A stretch of DNA of 64,000 nt from Roseomonas sp. HF4 (GCF_005222755.1 NZ_STGD01000002.1:248001-312000), one strand, 5' to 3'. Shown: positions 16,234 to 24,809, counted from the stretch's first letter. Notes: generated from the letters alone by a model not told the origin. Translations and numbers: made by a program.

Positions 16234-17226
16234 ATGACCGAGACCACCCCGCACGACCACCCGCCCCACGACGCCGGCGGCCGCTTCGCCGCCGCGATCG
16301 ACCAGCACGAACACCAGCCCGCGCATTGGGAGAAGGAGGCGGATGCCATCCGCATGCTGCTTGCCGACCGCCGGCGCCGCTTCTTCACGACCGACGAGAG
16401 CCGCCGTGTGCAGGAGCAGCTCGACGCCGCGACCTACTGGACGGTGCCCTACTACGAGCGCTGGATCCTGGCCTTCTCCTCCCTGCTCGCGGAGAAGGGC
16501 GCCGTGACGGAAGCAGAGATGGCGGACGAGGAAGAGCGGCTGCGCGTGGCCGGTGCGCATCGCATCGAGGGCGAGGCCGCGGGCGGCCACGACCATCACC
16601 ACGACCACGACCACGACCATCACCCCTACCAGGAGGATGACGACGCCGCGACGACGGAGCTTCCGCCGCTCCGCCTGCGCGGCCTCGCCGTCCGCAACCT
16701 GCTGCTCGCCAAGGGAATCGTAACGGCGGAGGAGATCCGCGCCGAGATCGAGCGCATGGACGGCCGCGGCCCGGAGAACGGCGCGCGCGTCGTGGCGCGC
16801 GCCTGGACCGACCCGGCCTTCGCCGCGCGCCTCGCGGCCGATGCCGGCGCGGCGGTGGGCGAACTCGGCCTCTCGGGTGGGGAGACGGTGCTGACGGCGC
16901 TGTTCAACACGCCGCGGCTGCATCACCTCGTCGTCTGTACGCTCTGCTCCTGCTACCCGCGCAGCGTGCTCGGCCGGCCGCCGGCTTGGTACAAATCCCG
17001 CGCCTATCGCGCCCGCGCGGTGCGCGACCCGCGGGGCGTGCTGGCTGAATTCGGCACGGTGCTGCCCGAGGGCATGGAATTGCGCGTGCATGACAGCAAC
17101 GCGGAACTCCGCTACCTGGTCGTGCCTGCCCGGCCTGCCGGCACCGAGGGCTGGGACGAAGCGCGCCTCGCCACCCTGGTCACGCGCGATTCCATGATCG
17201 GCGTGACGCCCGCCCGCGCGCCCTGA
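16234..17226 (+). CDS. fused nitrile hydratase-like protein (beta N-domain + His-rich linker + alpha subunit)
   Basis: A 330-residue fusion. Residues about 30-105 match the helical N-terminal domain of nitrile hydratase beta or the related thiocyanate hydrolase subunit (HWEKEADAIRMLL, YYERWILAFSSLLAEKGAVT). Residues 119-130 are a His/Asp-rich linker (HDHHHDHDHDHH). Residues about 145-330 are an alpha/gamma subunit with the metal claw VCTLCSCYP (Cys235, Cys238, Cys240); Thr in CTLC is the usual sign of the cobalt type. It also has LGRPPAWYKSRAYRARAV as in alpha subunits. The SH3-like C-terminal half of beta is absent, and no such gene is seen next to it. Nitrile hydration or thiocyanate hydrolysis are possible. 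The stop abuts that of the convergent ThDP enzyme (TGATCA). Confidence 0.8.
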   Translation: MTETTPHDHPPHDAGGRFAAAIDQHEHQPAHWEKEADAIRMLLADRRRRFFTTDESRRVQEQLDAATYWTVPYYERWILAFSSLLAEKGAVTEAEMADEEERLRVAGAHRIEGEAAGGHDHHHDHDHDHHPYQEDDDAATTELPPLRLRGLAVRNLLLAKGIVTAEEIRAEIERMDGRGPENGARVVARAWTDPAFAARLAADAGAAVGELGLSGGETVLTALFNTPRLHHLVVCTLCSCYPRSVLGRPPAWYKSRAYRARAVRDPRGVLAEFGTVLPEGMELRVHDSNAELRYLVVPARPAGTEGWDEARLATLVTRDSMIGVTPARAP

Positions 17227-19617
17227 TCAGCGCGCGGCGAGCAGCGCCTCGGCGCAGGCATCGAGGATCGCTTCGGAATCGAGGCCGTATTCCCGGTAGA
17301 GGTCCGGCAGGTCGCCCGCCTGCCCGAAGCGATCGACGCCGAGCGGCACCACGCGCTGCCCGCGCACGGCGCCCAGCCACGCATGCGCGGCCGGATGGCC
17401 GTCCAGCACCGTGACAAGCGCGGCGCCGGGCGCGAGTGGCGCCAGGATGCGTTCGATGTGCGACACCCGGGCCGCGCCGCCGCGCACACCGCGCCGGGCG
17501 GCACGCCAGGCCGCATGCAGCCGGTCGGGGCTCGTGATGGCGAGCAGCCCCGCACCGGGCTCCTCGGCCGAAAGTTCCGCGAAGGCGGCCTCGGCCTCGG
17601 GCGCCAGCGGGCCCTGGTAGGCGATGGCGATGCGCGCACCCTCGGCCGGCGGCACGACCCAGTGCGCGCCGGCGATCACCGCGGCCGGATCGAGCGACCG
17701 GGCGGGCTGCGCCAGCGCCCGCGTCGACAGGCGCAGCCAGACGGCCGAGCCGTCCGGCTTCTGCATGTGCTCGAAGGCATGCCGCAGCAGGATGGCGAGT
17801 TCGTCGGCATGGGCGGGTTCGAAGCTCGCGAGACGGTCCGCTGCCATGCCGATCAGCGGTGTGTTCACGCTCTGGTGCTGCCCGCCCTCGGGCGCCAGGG
17901 TCAGGCCCGACGGCGTGCTCACCAGCAGGAAGCGCGCATCCTGGTAGCAGGCGTAGATCAGCGCATCGAGGCCGCGGTTGACGAAGGGGTCGTAGACCGT
18001 GCCGACCGGCAGCAGGCGCGCGCCGTAGAGCCGGTCCGCGAGGCCAAGCCCGGCCAGCAGCAGGAACAGGTTCTGCTCGGCGATGCCGAGCTCGACATGC
18101 TGCCCTTCCGGCGACATGCCCCAGCGCTGCGCGCTGGCGAGCTTCGCGTCGCGGAACACGTCGTTCTTCTTGTGCCGGTCGAAGATGCCGCGGCGGTTCA
18201 CCCAGGGACCGAGGTTCGTGCTGACCGTCACGTCCGGGCTGGTGGTGACGATGCGCTTCGCGAGGTCGGCGAATTCGCCGTTGCCGCGGCCGATCTCGGC
18301 CAGGATGTCGCCGAAAGCGGCCTGGGTCGCGATCTTGCGCCCCTCCGCCACGCGCGGCGCGGCGAAGGTCGCGGGGACGTGGATCGCGGGCGAGGCGAGC
18401 GCGCGCCCGGCGGGCGTCAGGGGCTGCGCGAAGGGCAGGCCGGCCAGGAAGTCGCGCAGCTCCGCCTCGGGAATGCCGAGGCCCTCGAAGGGGTCCCATT
18501 CATGGCCCGGGCGGATGTTCATCACCTCCCGGAACCCCTCCATCTGCTCCTTCGTCATGAGCCCGGCGTGGTTGTCCTTGTGGCCGGCGAAGGGCAGCCC
18601 CATGCCCTTGATCGTGTAGGCGATGAAGCAGGTGGGCTGGTCGCCCTCGGCGTCCTGGGTGCGGAAGGCCTCGATCAGCGTCTCGATGTCGTGGCCGCCG
18701 AGGTTCATCATCAGCGCCGCCAGCTCGTCGTCGGTCAGCGGGTCGATGATGGCGCGGATGCCGGCGATGCGGCCGAGGTCGGCCAGCAGCGCCTGGCGCC
18801 AGGCCGCGCCCCCCTGGAAGGTCAGCGCCGCGTAGAGGCTGTTCGGGCAGTCGTCGATCCAGCGGCGCAGCGCCTCGCCGTCCGGACGGGCGAAGGCCGC
18901 TTCCAGCTTACGGCCGTATTTCAGGGTGACGACGTTCCAGCCCATGTCGCGGAACAGGCCCTCGATCCGGCCAAACAGCCGGTCGGGCACCACGCTGTCG
19001 AGGCTCTGGCGGTTGTAGTCCACCACCCACCAGACGTTGCGGATGTCGTGCTTCCAGCCTTCCAGCAGGGCCTCGTAGATGTTGCCCTCGTCCAGTTCGG
19101 CGTCGCCCACCACGGCGACGTGCCGGCCGGCGGGCAATCCTTCCGGCGCAAGCCCATGCAGGTGGACGTAGTCCTGCACCAGCGAGCCGAAGGAGGCGAG
19201 GGCCACGCCCAGCCCGACCGACCCGGTGGAGAAATCGACCTCCGCGCCATCCTTCACGCGGGACGGGTAGGGTTGGATGCCGCCGAAGGCGCGCAGCGTC
19301 GCGAGCCGGTCCTTCTCCTGCCGGCCGAACAGGTAGTTGATGGCGTGGAAGACCGGCCCCGCATGGGGCTTCACCGCGACGCGGTCGGCCGGGCGCAACA
19401 TATTGAAATAGAGCGCGGCCAGGATCGAGACCGAGGATGCGCAGGACGCCTGGTGCCCGCCCACCTTCAGCCCGTCGCGGTTCGGGCGGAGGTGGTTGGC
19501 GTTGTGGATCATCCACGCGCTGAGCCAGAGAAGCTTGCGCTCGAGCGCATGCAGAACCTCGATGCGGCGCGCCTCGTCCGGCGTGTCCTGGCGTCGGCCG
19601 CGGCGCTCCGCTGTCAT
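17227..19617 (-). CDS. transketolase / AceE-type thiamine diphosphate enzyme
   Basis: A 796-residue cytosolic thiamine-diphosphate enzyme with the layout of homodimeric pyruvate dehydrogenase E1 and transketolases. Early GLKVGGHQASCASSVSILAA and KPHAGPVFHAINYLFG match the E1 entrance. The ThDP/Mg motif is GDAELDEGNIYEALLEGWKH with the closing VDYNRQSLD near residue 195. The catalytic-Glu region of the second domain is HVELGIAEQNLFLLLAGLG. It is about 90 residues shorter than typical AceE and has no E2/E3 genes beside it. It might be an unusual transketolase or 2-oxoacid enzyme; the precise reaction is open. Downstream on the same strand it ends exactly at the nitrile-hydratase-like stop. Confidence 0.82.
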   Translation of the reverse strand: MTAERRGRRQDTPDEARRIEVLHALERKLLWLSAWMIHNANHLRPNRDGLKVGGHQASCASSVSILAALYFNMLRPADRVAVKPHAGPVFHAINYLFGRQEKDRLATLRAFGGIQPYPSRVKDGAEVDFSTGSVGLGVALASFGSLVQDYVHLHGLAPEGLPAGRHVAVVGDAELDEGNIYEALLEGWKHDIRNVWWVVDYNRQSLDSVVPDRLFGRIEGLFRDMGWNVVTLKYGRKLEAAFARPDGEALRRWIDDCPNSLYAALTFQGGAAWRQALLADLGRIAGIRAIIDPLTDDELAALMMNLGGHDIETLIEAFRTQDAEGDQPTCFIAYTIKGMGLPFAGHKDNHAGLMTKEQMEGFREVMNIRPGHEWDPFEGLGIPEAELRDFLAGLPFAQPLTPAGRALASPAIHVPATFAAPRVAEGRKIATQAAFGDILAEIGRGNGEFADLAKRIVTTSPDVTVSTNLGPWVNRRGIFDRHKKNDVFRDAKLASAQRWGMSPEGQHVELGIAEQNLFLLLAGLGLADRLYGARLLPVGTVYDPFVNRGLDALIYACYQDARFLLVSTPSGLTLAPEGGQHQSVNTPLIGMAADRLASFEPAHADELAILLRHAFEHMQKPDGSAVWLRLSTRALAQPARSLDPAAVIAGAHWVVPPAEGARIAIAYQGPLAPEAEAAFAELSAEEPGAGLLAITSPDRLHAAWRAARRGVRGGAARVSHIERILAPLAPGAALVTVLDGHPAAHAWLGAVRGQRVVPLGVDRFGQAGDLPDLYREYGLDSEAILDACAEALLAAR

Positions 19618-19692
19618 GTCCCTGCTCCGCTCGATGCTGCGCCGCCGACTATGACGGCACGGCGCGACGGGGAGAAGGCCGCGCGGCGCGGG

Positions 19693-19830
19693 TCAGCGCC
19701 GCGGGTGGCGAAGCGGCGCGGCCACCGGGTCGCCCCCGCGCGCGCGCCGGCCGGGCAGCGGAACCGCTCCGACGGCCAGAAGCAGGAGCAGCGTGGGAAA
19801 GCCGACCAGCACGAACAGCGAAATGGGCAC
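19693..19830 (-). CDS. possible small single-pass membrane protein
   Basis: A 45-residue reading frame starting at GTG with GAGGA just upstream. The peptide begins VPISLFVLVGFPTLLLLLAV, which would be one membrane helix, and ends in a basic, proline-containing tail RRARGGDPVAAPLRHPRR. It fills most of an otherwise empty stretch of about 310 bases between the ThDP enzyme and malonyl-CoA decarboxylase genes, in the same direction as both. No known family was recognised. Support is the hydrophobic pattern, ribosome-binding site and position only. Confidence 0.38.
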   Translation of the reverse strand: MPISLFVLVGFPTLLLLLAVGAVPLPGRRARGGDPVAAPLRHPRR

Positions 19831-19926
19831 GGCGTCCTCGTCTTGCCGAATGGACACCGAAGATGCCCGGCGCGCAGGGGGGGCGCCGTGCCGCGCATCA
19901 CACCCTGCGCGCGCTCCCCCGCTTCC

Positions 19927-21348
19927 TCACCCCTTGGCGAGCCGCCGCAGGGCCGCCGAGACCGCACGCTTTCCCTCGCCCACGTAGAGTTCGTGATTCT
20001 CCTCGATCCGCTCGGGATCGTAGAGGTAGTTGACCATCATCCCGAATGCCTGGCGGAGGCCATTCTCGGATGTGTCGGCGCGCCAGTTGAGCCGCTCGAT
20101 CCTGGCGCCGTTGGACAGGTGGAAATGCGCGACCGGGTCGCGCGCCCGTCCCGTCCGGCGCGGGGCGTCCTCGCGGACCAGGTAGCGGGCGCAGAGGCGC
20201 GTCAGGATCGGCTCCAGCACCTTCTGCGCCGCCTCGTCGCGCCAGGGCGGGCGACGCGCGACCAGGGCGCGCAGGATCTCCGCCTCGCCCGGCTCCGTGG
20301 CGCCGGGCTCGGCCGCGGGCAACAGGGGGGCGGCAGCGCGGAGCGCCTTCTTCTCCTCCTCGGTCAGGGCGACATCCCCGGCGACGAGGGAGGCATCGAG
20401 CCACTTCCGATAACCCGGGATGGGAGAAAGCGTGCAGAATTGCTTCATATTACGGAATTCACCAGACAGTTCCCCAACCACCCGCTTGATCAGGAAATTG
20501 CCGAAGGAAATGCCGTCCAACCCGCGTTGGCAGTTGTTGATGGAATAGAAGACGGCGGTGTCCGCCTCGCGCGGGTCGAGCACCGGCGCCTTTTCGTCGA
20601 GCAGGCGCTGCACGCTGTCGGCCATGCCCTTGACCAGGGCGACCTCGACGAAGATCAGCGGTTCCTCTGGCATCCGGGGATGGAAGAAGGCGTAGCAGCG
20701 GCGGTCGGATTCCAGCCGGTTCTTCAGGTCGCGCCATGAGCGGATGCGATGAACCGCCTCATATTGCACGAGTTTTTCCAGAAGCAGCGCGGGCGATCGC
20801 CAGTCGATCCGGCGCAGGTCGAGGAAGCCCACGTCGAACCAGGCCGCGAGCAGCCCCTTGAGGTCGGTCTCGAGCGCCTGGAGCAGCTTGTCCCCGTCCA
20901 TCCGCGCCAGCAGGTCGGCGCGCAGATCCACGAGAAACTTCATCCCGTCCGGGATGGCGGCGAAGGCGGTCAGCAAACGGATCCGTGGCGGCTCCAGCGC
21001 GCGGCGAAGCCGGGCAGTCGCGACCGCGCGCTCGGCCGCGTCCGCCGCCGCCGCCACGCGCTCCATGGCCCGGCCAACCGCGTCTGGGTCGGAATCGAAG
21101 GCCGCGAGCGCGCGCAGGAAATCCGTGCGCCCGGTGGCATCGAGGCCGCGGTAGGTCTCGGCCAGGCCTGCCGCGCGGGCGCGGGCGGAAACCTCGCCGC
21201 CCTTCGCCTCGAGGCAGGCGGCGAGCCGTGCGGCGAGGTCGGCATCGGCGTCTCCCGCGCCGACCGCGGCGGCCATGTCGCGCCAGAGGGTCGTCACGCG
21301 GCGCAACGCCCTGTCGAGCAGACCTGCCTGGATCGCGACTTCCGACAT
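19927..21348 (-). CDS. malonyl-CoA decarboxylase
   Basis: A 473-residue malonyl-CoA decarboxylase, which converts malonyl-CoA to acetyl-CoA and CO2. The N-terminal helical domain covers about the first 190 residues and the acetyltransferase-like catalytic domain the rest. Diagnostic segments are CYAFFHPRMPEEPLIFVEVA, the serine motif LSPIPGYRKWLD and the histidine motif VAHFHLSNGARIERLNW; Ser and His in these are the known catalytic pair of the family. No matB (malonyl-CoA synthetase) is in the window, so it may work in fatty-acid balance rather than external malonate use. The start is the ATG giving MSEVAIQAGLLDRALRRV. Confidence 0.92.
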   Translation of the reverse strand: MSEVAIQAGLLDRALRRVTTLWRDMAAAVGAGDADADLAARLAACLEAKGGEVSARARAAGLAETYRGLDATGRTDFLRALAAFDSDPDAVGRAMERVAAAADAAERAVATARLRRALEPPRIRLLTAFAAIPDGMKFLVDLRADLLARMDGDKLLQALETDLKGLLAAWFDVGFLDLRRIDWRSPALLLEKLVQYEAVHRIRSWRDLKNRLESDRRCYAFFHPRMPEEPLIFVEVALVKGMADSVQRLLDEKAPVLDPREADTAVFYSINNCQRGLDGISFGNFLIKRVVGELSGEFRNMKQFCTLSPIPGYRKWLDASLVAGDVALTEEEKKALRAAAPLLPAAEPGATEPGEAEILRALVARRPPWRDEAAQKVLEPILTRLCARYLVREDAPRRTGRARDPVAHFHLSNGARIERLNWRADTSENGLRQAFGMMVNYLYDPERIEENHELYVGEGKRAVSAALRRLAKG

Positions 21349-21429
21349 GCGGTGCTCCGTTGCCTCGGGGCTGAAACCTATCGAAACGCTTCGTGAGGCG
21401 GAAGCGTCATGCGCACCCCGGAAAAGACG

Positions 21430-21460
21430 AAGGCCGCGCCACCTTGCGGTGCGCGGCCTT
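21430..21460 (-). terminator. hairpin terminator of the small unknown gene
   Basis: Arms AAGGCCGCGC and GCGCGGCCTT flank an inner ACC/GGT pairing with loop TTGC and one bulged base. Read on the minus strand it is followed by a TCTTTT stretch within about ten bases, 25 bases beyond the stop of the upstream gene, which is a reasonable intrinsic terminator. Confidence 0.65.
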
Positions 21461-21484
21461 CAGGGCCTTCGGTCGCGGCAGCGT

Positions 21485-21904
21485 TCAGGCTTTGCCGATA
21501 CCGAGCAGCGCGGCACGCACGCTCGAGACGACGCTCGCGGGCTCCTGGCCCGTTTCGCCCGAAGCCATCCCGGGCAGCGGCCCGGCGCTGCGCATCGCGT
21601 CGGCGACCGCAGTCTCGACCGCGACAGGGCCGGGCATCGGGATCGGCGCGGAGGACGGCATGCCACCCGCCACCGCCATCACGGGCGCGGCCACCGGGGG
21701 CGCGAGCGGATGGACGACGGCGCTCGGGCGCCCTGCCTCGACGGCACCGAGGCCCGGCAGCGGAAGTGCGACCGATGGTTGCGTGTCGTAGAGCGCCAGC
21801 AACGAATGGATGCTCTCCAGGCGCTGGAACGGCCGCGAGGCGCGAAGTTCCTCGATGATCGACCGCTCCTCCTGGTGGAGTGCGGAGACGAGTGTGCTGC
21901 TCAT
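21485..21904 (-). CDS. hypothetical protein, Pro/Ala-rich, 139 residues
   Basis: Not recognised. The first 45 residues (MSSTLVSALHQEERSIIEEL, then ASRPFQRLESIHSLLALYD) are charged and probably helical. The remainder is rich in Pro, Ala, Gly and Val, probably disordered, with a short helical ending SVVSSVRAALLGIGKA. There is no signal peptide or membrane helix. A promoter-like TTGAGA/TATCTT pair lies close upstream and a clear terminator follows, so it is probably a monocistronic, real gene. An AGGGGG sequence serves as ribosome-binding site. The N-terminal helix plus low-complexity tail might be an adaptor or regulatory protein, but nothing proves that. Confidence 0.65.
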   Translation of the reverse strand: MSSTLVSALHQEERSIIEELRASRPFQRLESIHSLLALYDTQPSVALPLPGLGAVEAGRPSAVVHPLAPPVAAPVMAVAGGMPSSAPIPMPGPVAVETAVADAMRSAGPLPGMASGETGQEPASVVSSVRAALLGIGKA

Positions 21905-21931
21905 GAAGCCCCCTGCTCGGCGTGGTACGTT

Positions 21932-21961
21932 AAGATATGCGCAATTCACGAGTAATCTCAA
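21932..21961 (-). promoter_or_regulatory. sigma-70-type promoter for the small unknown gene
   Basis: On the minus strand, TTGAGA (21956-21961) and TATCTT (21932-21937) are 18 bases apart, and transcription would start about 20 bases before the ATG. The surrounding 60 bases are strikingly A/T-rich for this genome. The match is by eye only. Confidence 0.5.
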
Positions 21962-22098
21962 TACTTTACTCGCGCGCCGGTAATTTCTCAGAAGATCATC
22001 ATCTTGTGGTTGCGCGCGCCAGGCGGGACCCAGATGTTGCGATTGCCCCACCAAATTCGTCCGAAGACGCGCCACGTGTCTCAGCAATGGGACGCTCG

Positions 22099-23562
22099 TC
22101 AGCCCGCCGCAGCCGCCTCCCGAACCCTGTCTCGCCCGGCCGCAAGGGCCGCGGGCAGGTGCCGCGGCAGGTCTTCCGCGACCAGGCCGGCGCCGCATCG
22201 CCTGGCCGCCTCCCCCAGCAGCCAGGCGCCGGCCGCCGCCGCCTCGAAGGCCGGCAATCCGTTGGCGAGCAGCGCCGCGACGGTCCCGGCGAGCACGTCG
22301 CCCGTCCCGCCCGTGGCCAGCCAGGGCGGCGCATGGTCGTCGATGGCGGCCCTGCCGTCGGGCGCGGCCACCACCGTATCCGGCCCCTTCAGCAGCACCA
22401 CCGCGCCCGTCGCGGCCGCGGCGCGTCGCGCGGCGGCCAGGCGGTCCCCGCCGATCGGGCCAAAGACGCGGACGAACTCGCCCGCGTGCGGGGTCAGCAC
22501 CGCGCAGCCGGAAAGGGCCTCCGGCCGCCCGGCCGCGGCGCCGAGCACCCCGGCATCGGCCACGACGCGCCGACCCGCCGCGACCAGCGCGCCGACCGCG
22601 GCCAGGGTCGAAGCCTCCGCCGGCAACCCCGGACCCGCCACCCAGACGTCGCGGCGCGGGTCCTGGAGCAACGCCGCGACAGAGGCCTCGCTGACGATCA
22701 CCCCGGGATCGCCGGCGCGCAGCACATCGGCCGTCCTGCCGTCCGGCGCGACAAGGGTGACGAGCCCCGCCCCGGACCGGCGCGCGCCCGCCCCGGAGAG
22801 CCGCGCTGCGCCAGTCATTCCCGCCCCCACCAGGATCGAGACATGGCCGCGCGTGTACTTGTTGTCGGCAAGCCCCGGCGCGGGCAGGCACCAGAGCCCC
22901 GGCCCGTTGCGCCGGCACAGCGGGGCGATCGCCGCCAGCACGCCGACGGGCAGGCCGATCCCGGCCAGCACCGTCTCGCCGCACAGCGCGCGGCCCGGCA
23001 GCAGCAGGTGCCCCGGCTTGCGCCGGAAGAACGTGACGGTCATCGCCGCCTGCGGCGCGTAGCCGAGCGCTTGGCCCGTCGCGCCGTCGAGGCCGGAGGG
23101 CACGTCCACCGCCACCACCGGCCCTCCCGCGGCGCCGAGCGTGGCGGCGAGATCCGCCTCGACCGGCCGCGCAAGGCCTGCCCCGAAGACCGCGTCGATC
23201 ACGAGCGCGGCGCGGGCAGCCTCGGCCGGCGCGAAGGGCACCACCGGCCCCCGCCAGCGCCGCGCGGCGAGCGCGGCGTCGCTTCCCGGCCGCGGCGCGG
23301 CCAGGGGCGCGACCGCCACCGGCCAGCCGGCCTGCTCCAGGTAGCGGGCGGCGACATAGCCATCGCCGCCATTGTTGCCCGGCCCCGCGAGGACGAGCGT
23401 CCGGCAGGGACGGAAGCGGCGCATCGTTTCGCGCGCGACAGCCCGCCCGGCCGCCTCCATCAGGACGGAACCGGGCACGCCAGAGGCGATGGCGAGCGCG
23501 TCGGCACGCGCCATCTCGGCCGGAGTCAGCAGCGCATCGTCGCCTGATTCGTCGTTCGACAT
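22099..23562 (-). CDS. nnr: bifunctional NAD(P)H-hydrate epimerase / ADP-dependent dehydratase
   Basis: A 487-residue two-domain metabolite-repair enzyme. The N-terminal YjeF_N epimerase has the LVLAGPGNNGGDGYVAARYL loop and AVDVPSGLDGATG. The C-terminal YjeF_C/carbohydrate-kinase-like dehydratase has LTPHAGEFVRVFG, VLLKGPDTVVAAPDG and the nucleotide loop WLATGGTGDVLAGTVAALLA. It epimerises and dehydrates damaged NADHX/NADPHX back to NAD(P)H. Full length for the fused form. Its start codon overlaps a promoter-like element for the divergent sulfite dehydrogenase gene. Identification is firm. Confidence 0.95.
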   Translation of the reverse strand: MSNDESGDDALLTPAEMARADALAIASGVPGSVLMEAAGRAVARETMRRFRPCRTLVLAGPGNNGGDGYVAARYLEQAGWPVAVAPLAAPRPGSDAALAARRWRGPVVPFAPAEAARAALVIDAVFGAGLARPVEADLAATLGAAGGPVVAVDVPSGLDGATGQALGYAPQAAMTVTFFRRKPGHLLLPGRALCGETVLAGIGLPVGVLAAIAPLCRRNGPGLWCLPAPGLADNKYTRGHVSILVGAGMTGAARLSGAGARRSGAGLVTLVAPDGRTADVLRAGDPGVIVSEASVAALLQDPRRDVWVAGPGLPAEASTLAAVGALVAAGRRVVADAGVLGAAAGRPEALSGCAVLTPHAGEFVRVFGPIGGDRLAAARRAAAATGAVVLLKGPDTVVAAPDGRAAIDDHAPPWLATGGTGDVLAGTVAALLANGLPAFEAAAAGAWLLGEAARRCGAGLVAEDLPRHLPAALAAGRDRVREAAAAG

Positions 23563-23583
23563 GCATCAATCCTTGCTTATCTT
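23556..23583 (+). promoter_or_regulatory. possible promoter for the sulfite dehydrogenase operon
   Basis: TCGACA (23556-23561) and TATCTT (23578-23583) are 16 bases apart, followed by a run of seven A and a GGAGGA ribosome-binding site. The -35 element overlaps the start codon of the divergent nnr gene. This is a by-eye consensus match. Confidence 0.35.
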
Positions 23584-23606
23584 AAAAAAATTTAATGGAG
23601 GACGCG

Positions 23607-24809
23607 ATGCGGAGCAGCCACAGGACCGAACGTTCACTCGACGAACTCTATCGCGACGATCCGGAACGTGCCGATGCCCTGGTGTGGCGGCGGCGCGGCG
23701 TCCTGAAGGGGGCGGCGCTGGCTGCCATGGGCGCGGCTGTCGGCGGCGCCATCCCCTTCGCCCGCAATGCGCCCCCGGGCTTCGTGCCCTCCGCGCTGGC
23801 GCAGGGCGCCGCGGCTCAGGGGCCGGAATACCTCCAGATGGAAGGCAAGGCGCGGCTCGTCCTGCTGGGCGACCGGCCGCTCAATGCCGAGACGCCGGAG
23901 CATCTGCTCGACGACGACGTGACGCCGGCGCCCAACTTCTTCATCCGCAACAACGGCCAGGTGCCGGACGCGGCCCCCAACGCCATGGCCTGGAAGATCA
24001 AGGTCGAGGGCGAGGTGAACACGCCGCTCGACCTCAGCATCGGCGACCTCCAGCAGCGCTTCGAGGTGGTCACGCGCCGGCTGCAGATCGAGTGCGGCGG
24101 CAACGGCCGGTCCTTCTTCGTGCCGCAGGCGCGCGGGAACCAGTGGTCGACCGGCGCCATCGCCAATTCCGAGTGGACCGGCGTCAGGCTGCGCGACGTG
24201 CTCCGCGCCGCGGGTCTCAAGGACAGTGCGAAGTTCACCGGGCACCATGGGTCCGACCTGCATCTCTCGGGCAATGGCGAGGCGATCAGCCGCGGCATGC
24301 GCATCGAGAAGGCGCTCGACGAGGATACGCTGATCGCCTTCCGCATGAACGGCCAGCCCATTCCGCAGATCCACGGCGCGCCGGCGCGGCTGGTCGTGCC
24401 GGGCTGGCCGGGGTCGCTCAGCCAGAAGTGGTTCAATCGCATCGAGTTGAAGGCGCAGCCTCACGCGGGGCGCGGCATGGGCGGCACCTCCTACCGCGTG
24501 CCGACGGCGCCGATCGTCCCCGGCAGCCGCAACGACGGCGCGACCTTCCGCGACCTCGAGAACATGCCGGTACGCTCGATCCTGACCAACATCGCGCATG
24601 GCACGCGCCTGCCGGCCGGCACCCGCCGGATCGAGGTGCGGGGCCAGGCCTGGGCGGGCGACGACACGGTCCGCGCCGACGACGTCTCGGTCGATTTCGG
24701 CGCCACCTGGACCGCCATGACGGTGAACCCGCCGCCCAACAGCCATTCCTGGCAGCGCTGGCGGGGCGCGGTGGCGCTGCCCTCGGACGGGTATTTCGAG
24801 ATCTGGTAA
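23607..24809 (+). CDS. sorA: sulfite dehydrogenase/oxidase molybdopterin subunit (SorA-like), stopped early by in-frame TAA
   Basis: A 400-residue sulfite-oxidase-family protein. GGAGGA supports the ATG at 23607 rather than the one at 23595. The Tat signal is VWRRRGVLKGAALAAMG. The molybdenum-ligand cysteine is in QIECGGNGRSFF (Cys163), and LVVPGWPGSLSQKWFNRIEL plus HAGRGMGGTSYRVP belong to the molybdopterin and dimerisation domains. The reading frame stops at TAA after DGYFEIW, yet the same frame goes on with 35 codons reading RATDDKGRSQTVAPGVWNPQ and beyond, which is the normal C-terminus of the family. The cytochrome subunit gene follows as usual. Either a nonsense mutation, a sequence error, or readthrough. 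Confidence 0.85.
   Translation: MRSSHRTERSLDELYRDDPERADALVWRRRGVLKGAALAAMGAAVGGAIPFARNAPPGFVPSALAQGAAAQGPEYLQMEGKARLVLLGDRPLNAETPEHLLDDDVTPAPNFFIRNNGQVPDAAPNAMAWKIKVEGEVNTPLDLSIGDLQQRFEVVTRRLQIECGGNGRSFFVPQARGNQWSTGAIANSEWTGVRLRDVLRAAGLKDSAKFTGHHGSDLHLSGNGEAISRGMRIEKALDEDTLIAFRMNGQPIPQIHGAPARLVVPGWPGSLSQKWFNRIELKAQPHAGRGMGGTSYRVPTAPIVPGSRNDGATFRDLENMPVRSILTNIAHGTRLPAGTRRIEVRGQAWAGDDTVRADDVSVDFGATWTAMTVNPPPNSHSWQRWRGAVALPSDGYFEIW

Noticed and set aside
17383-20739. Open frame of over 1,100 codons on the plus strand across the ThDP enzyme and malonyl-CoA decarboxylase genes
   Set aside because: It runs antisense through two clearly recognised minus-strand genes and shows low-complexity composition; it exists because stops are rare in GC-rich DNA.
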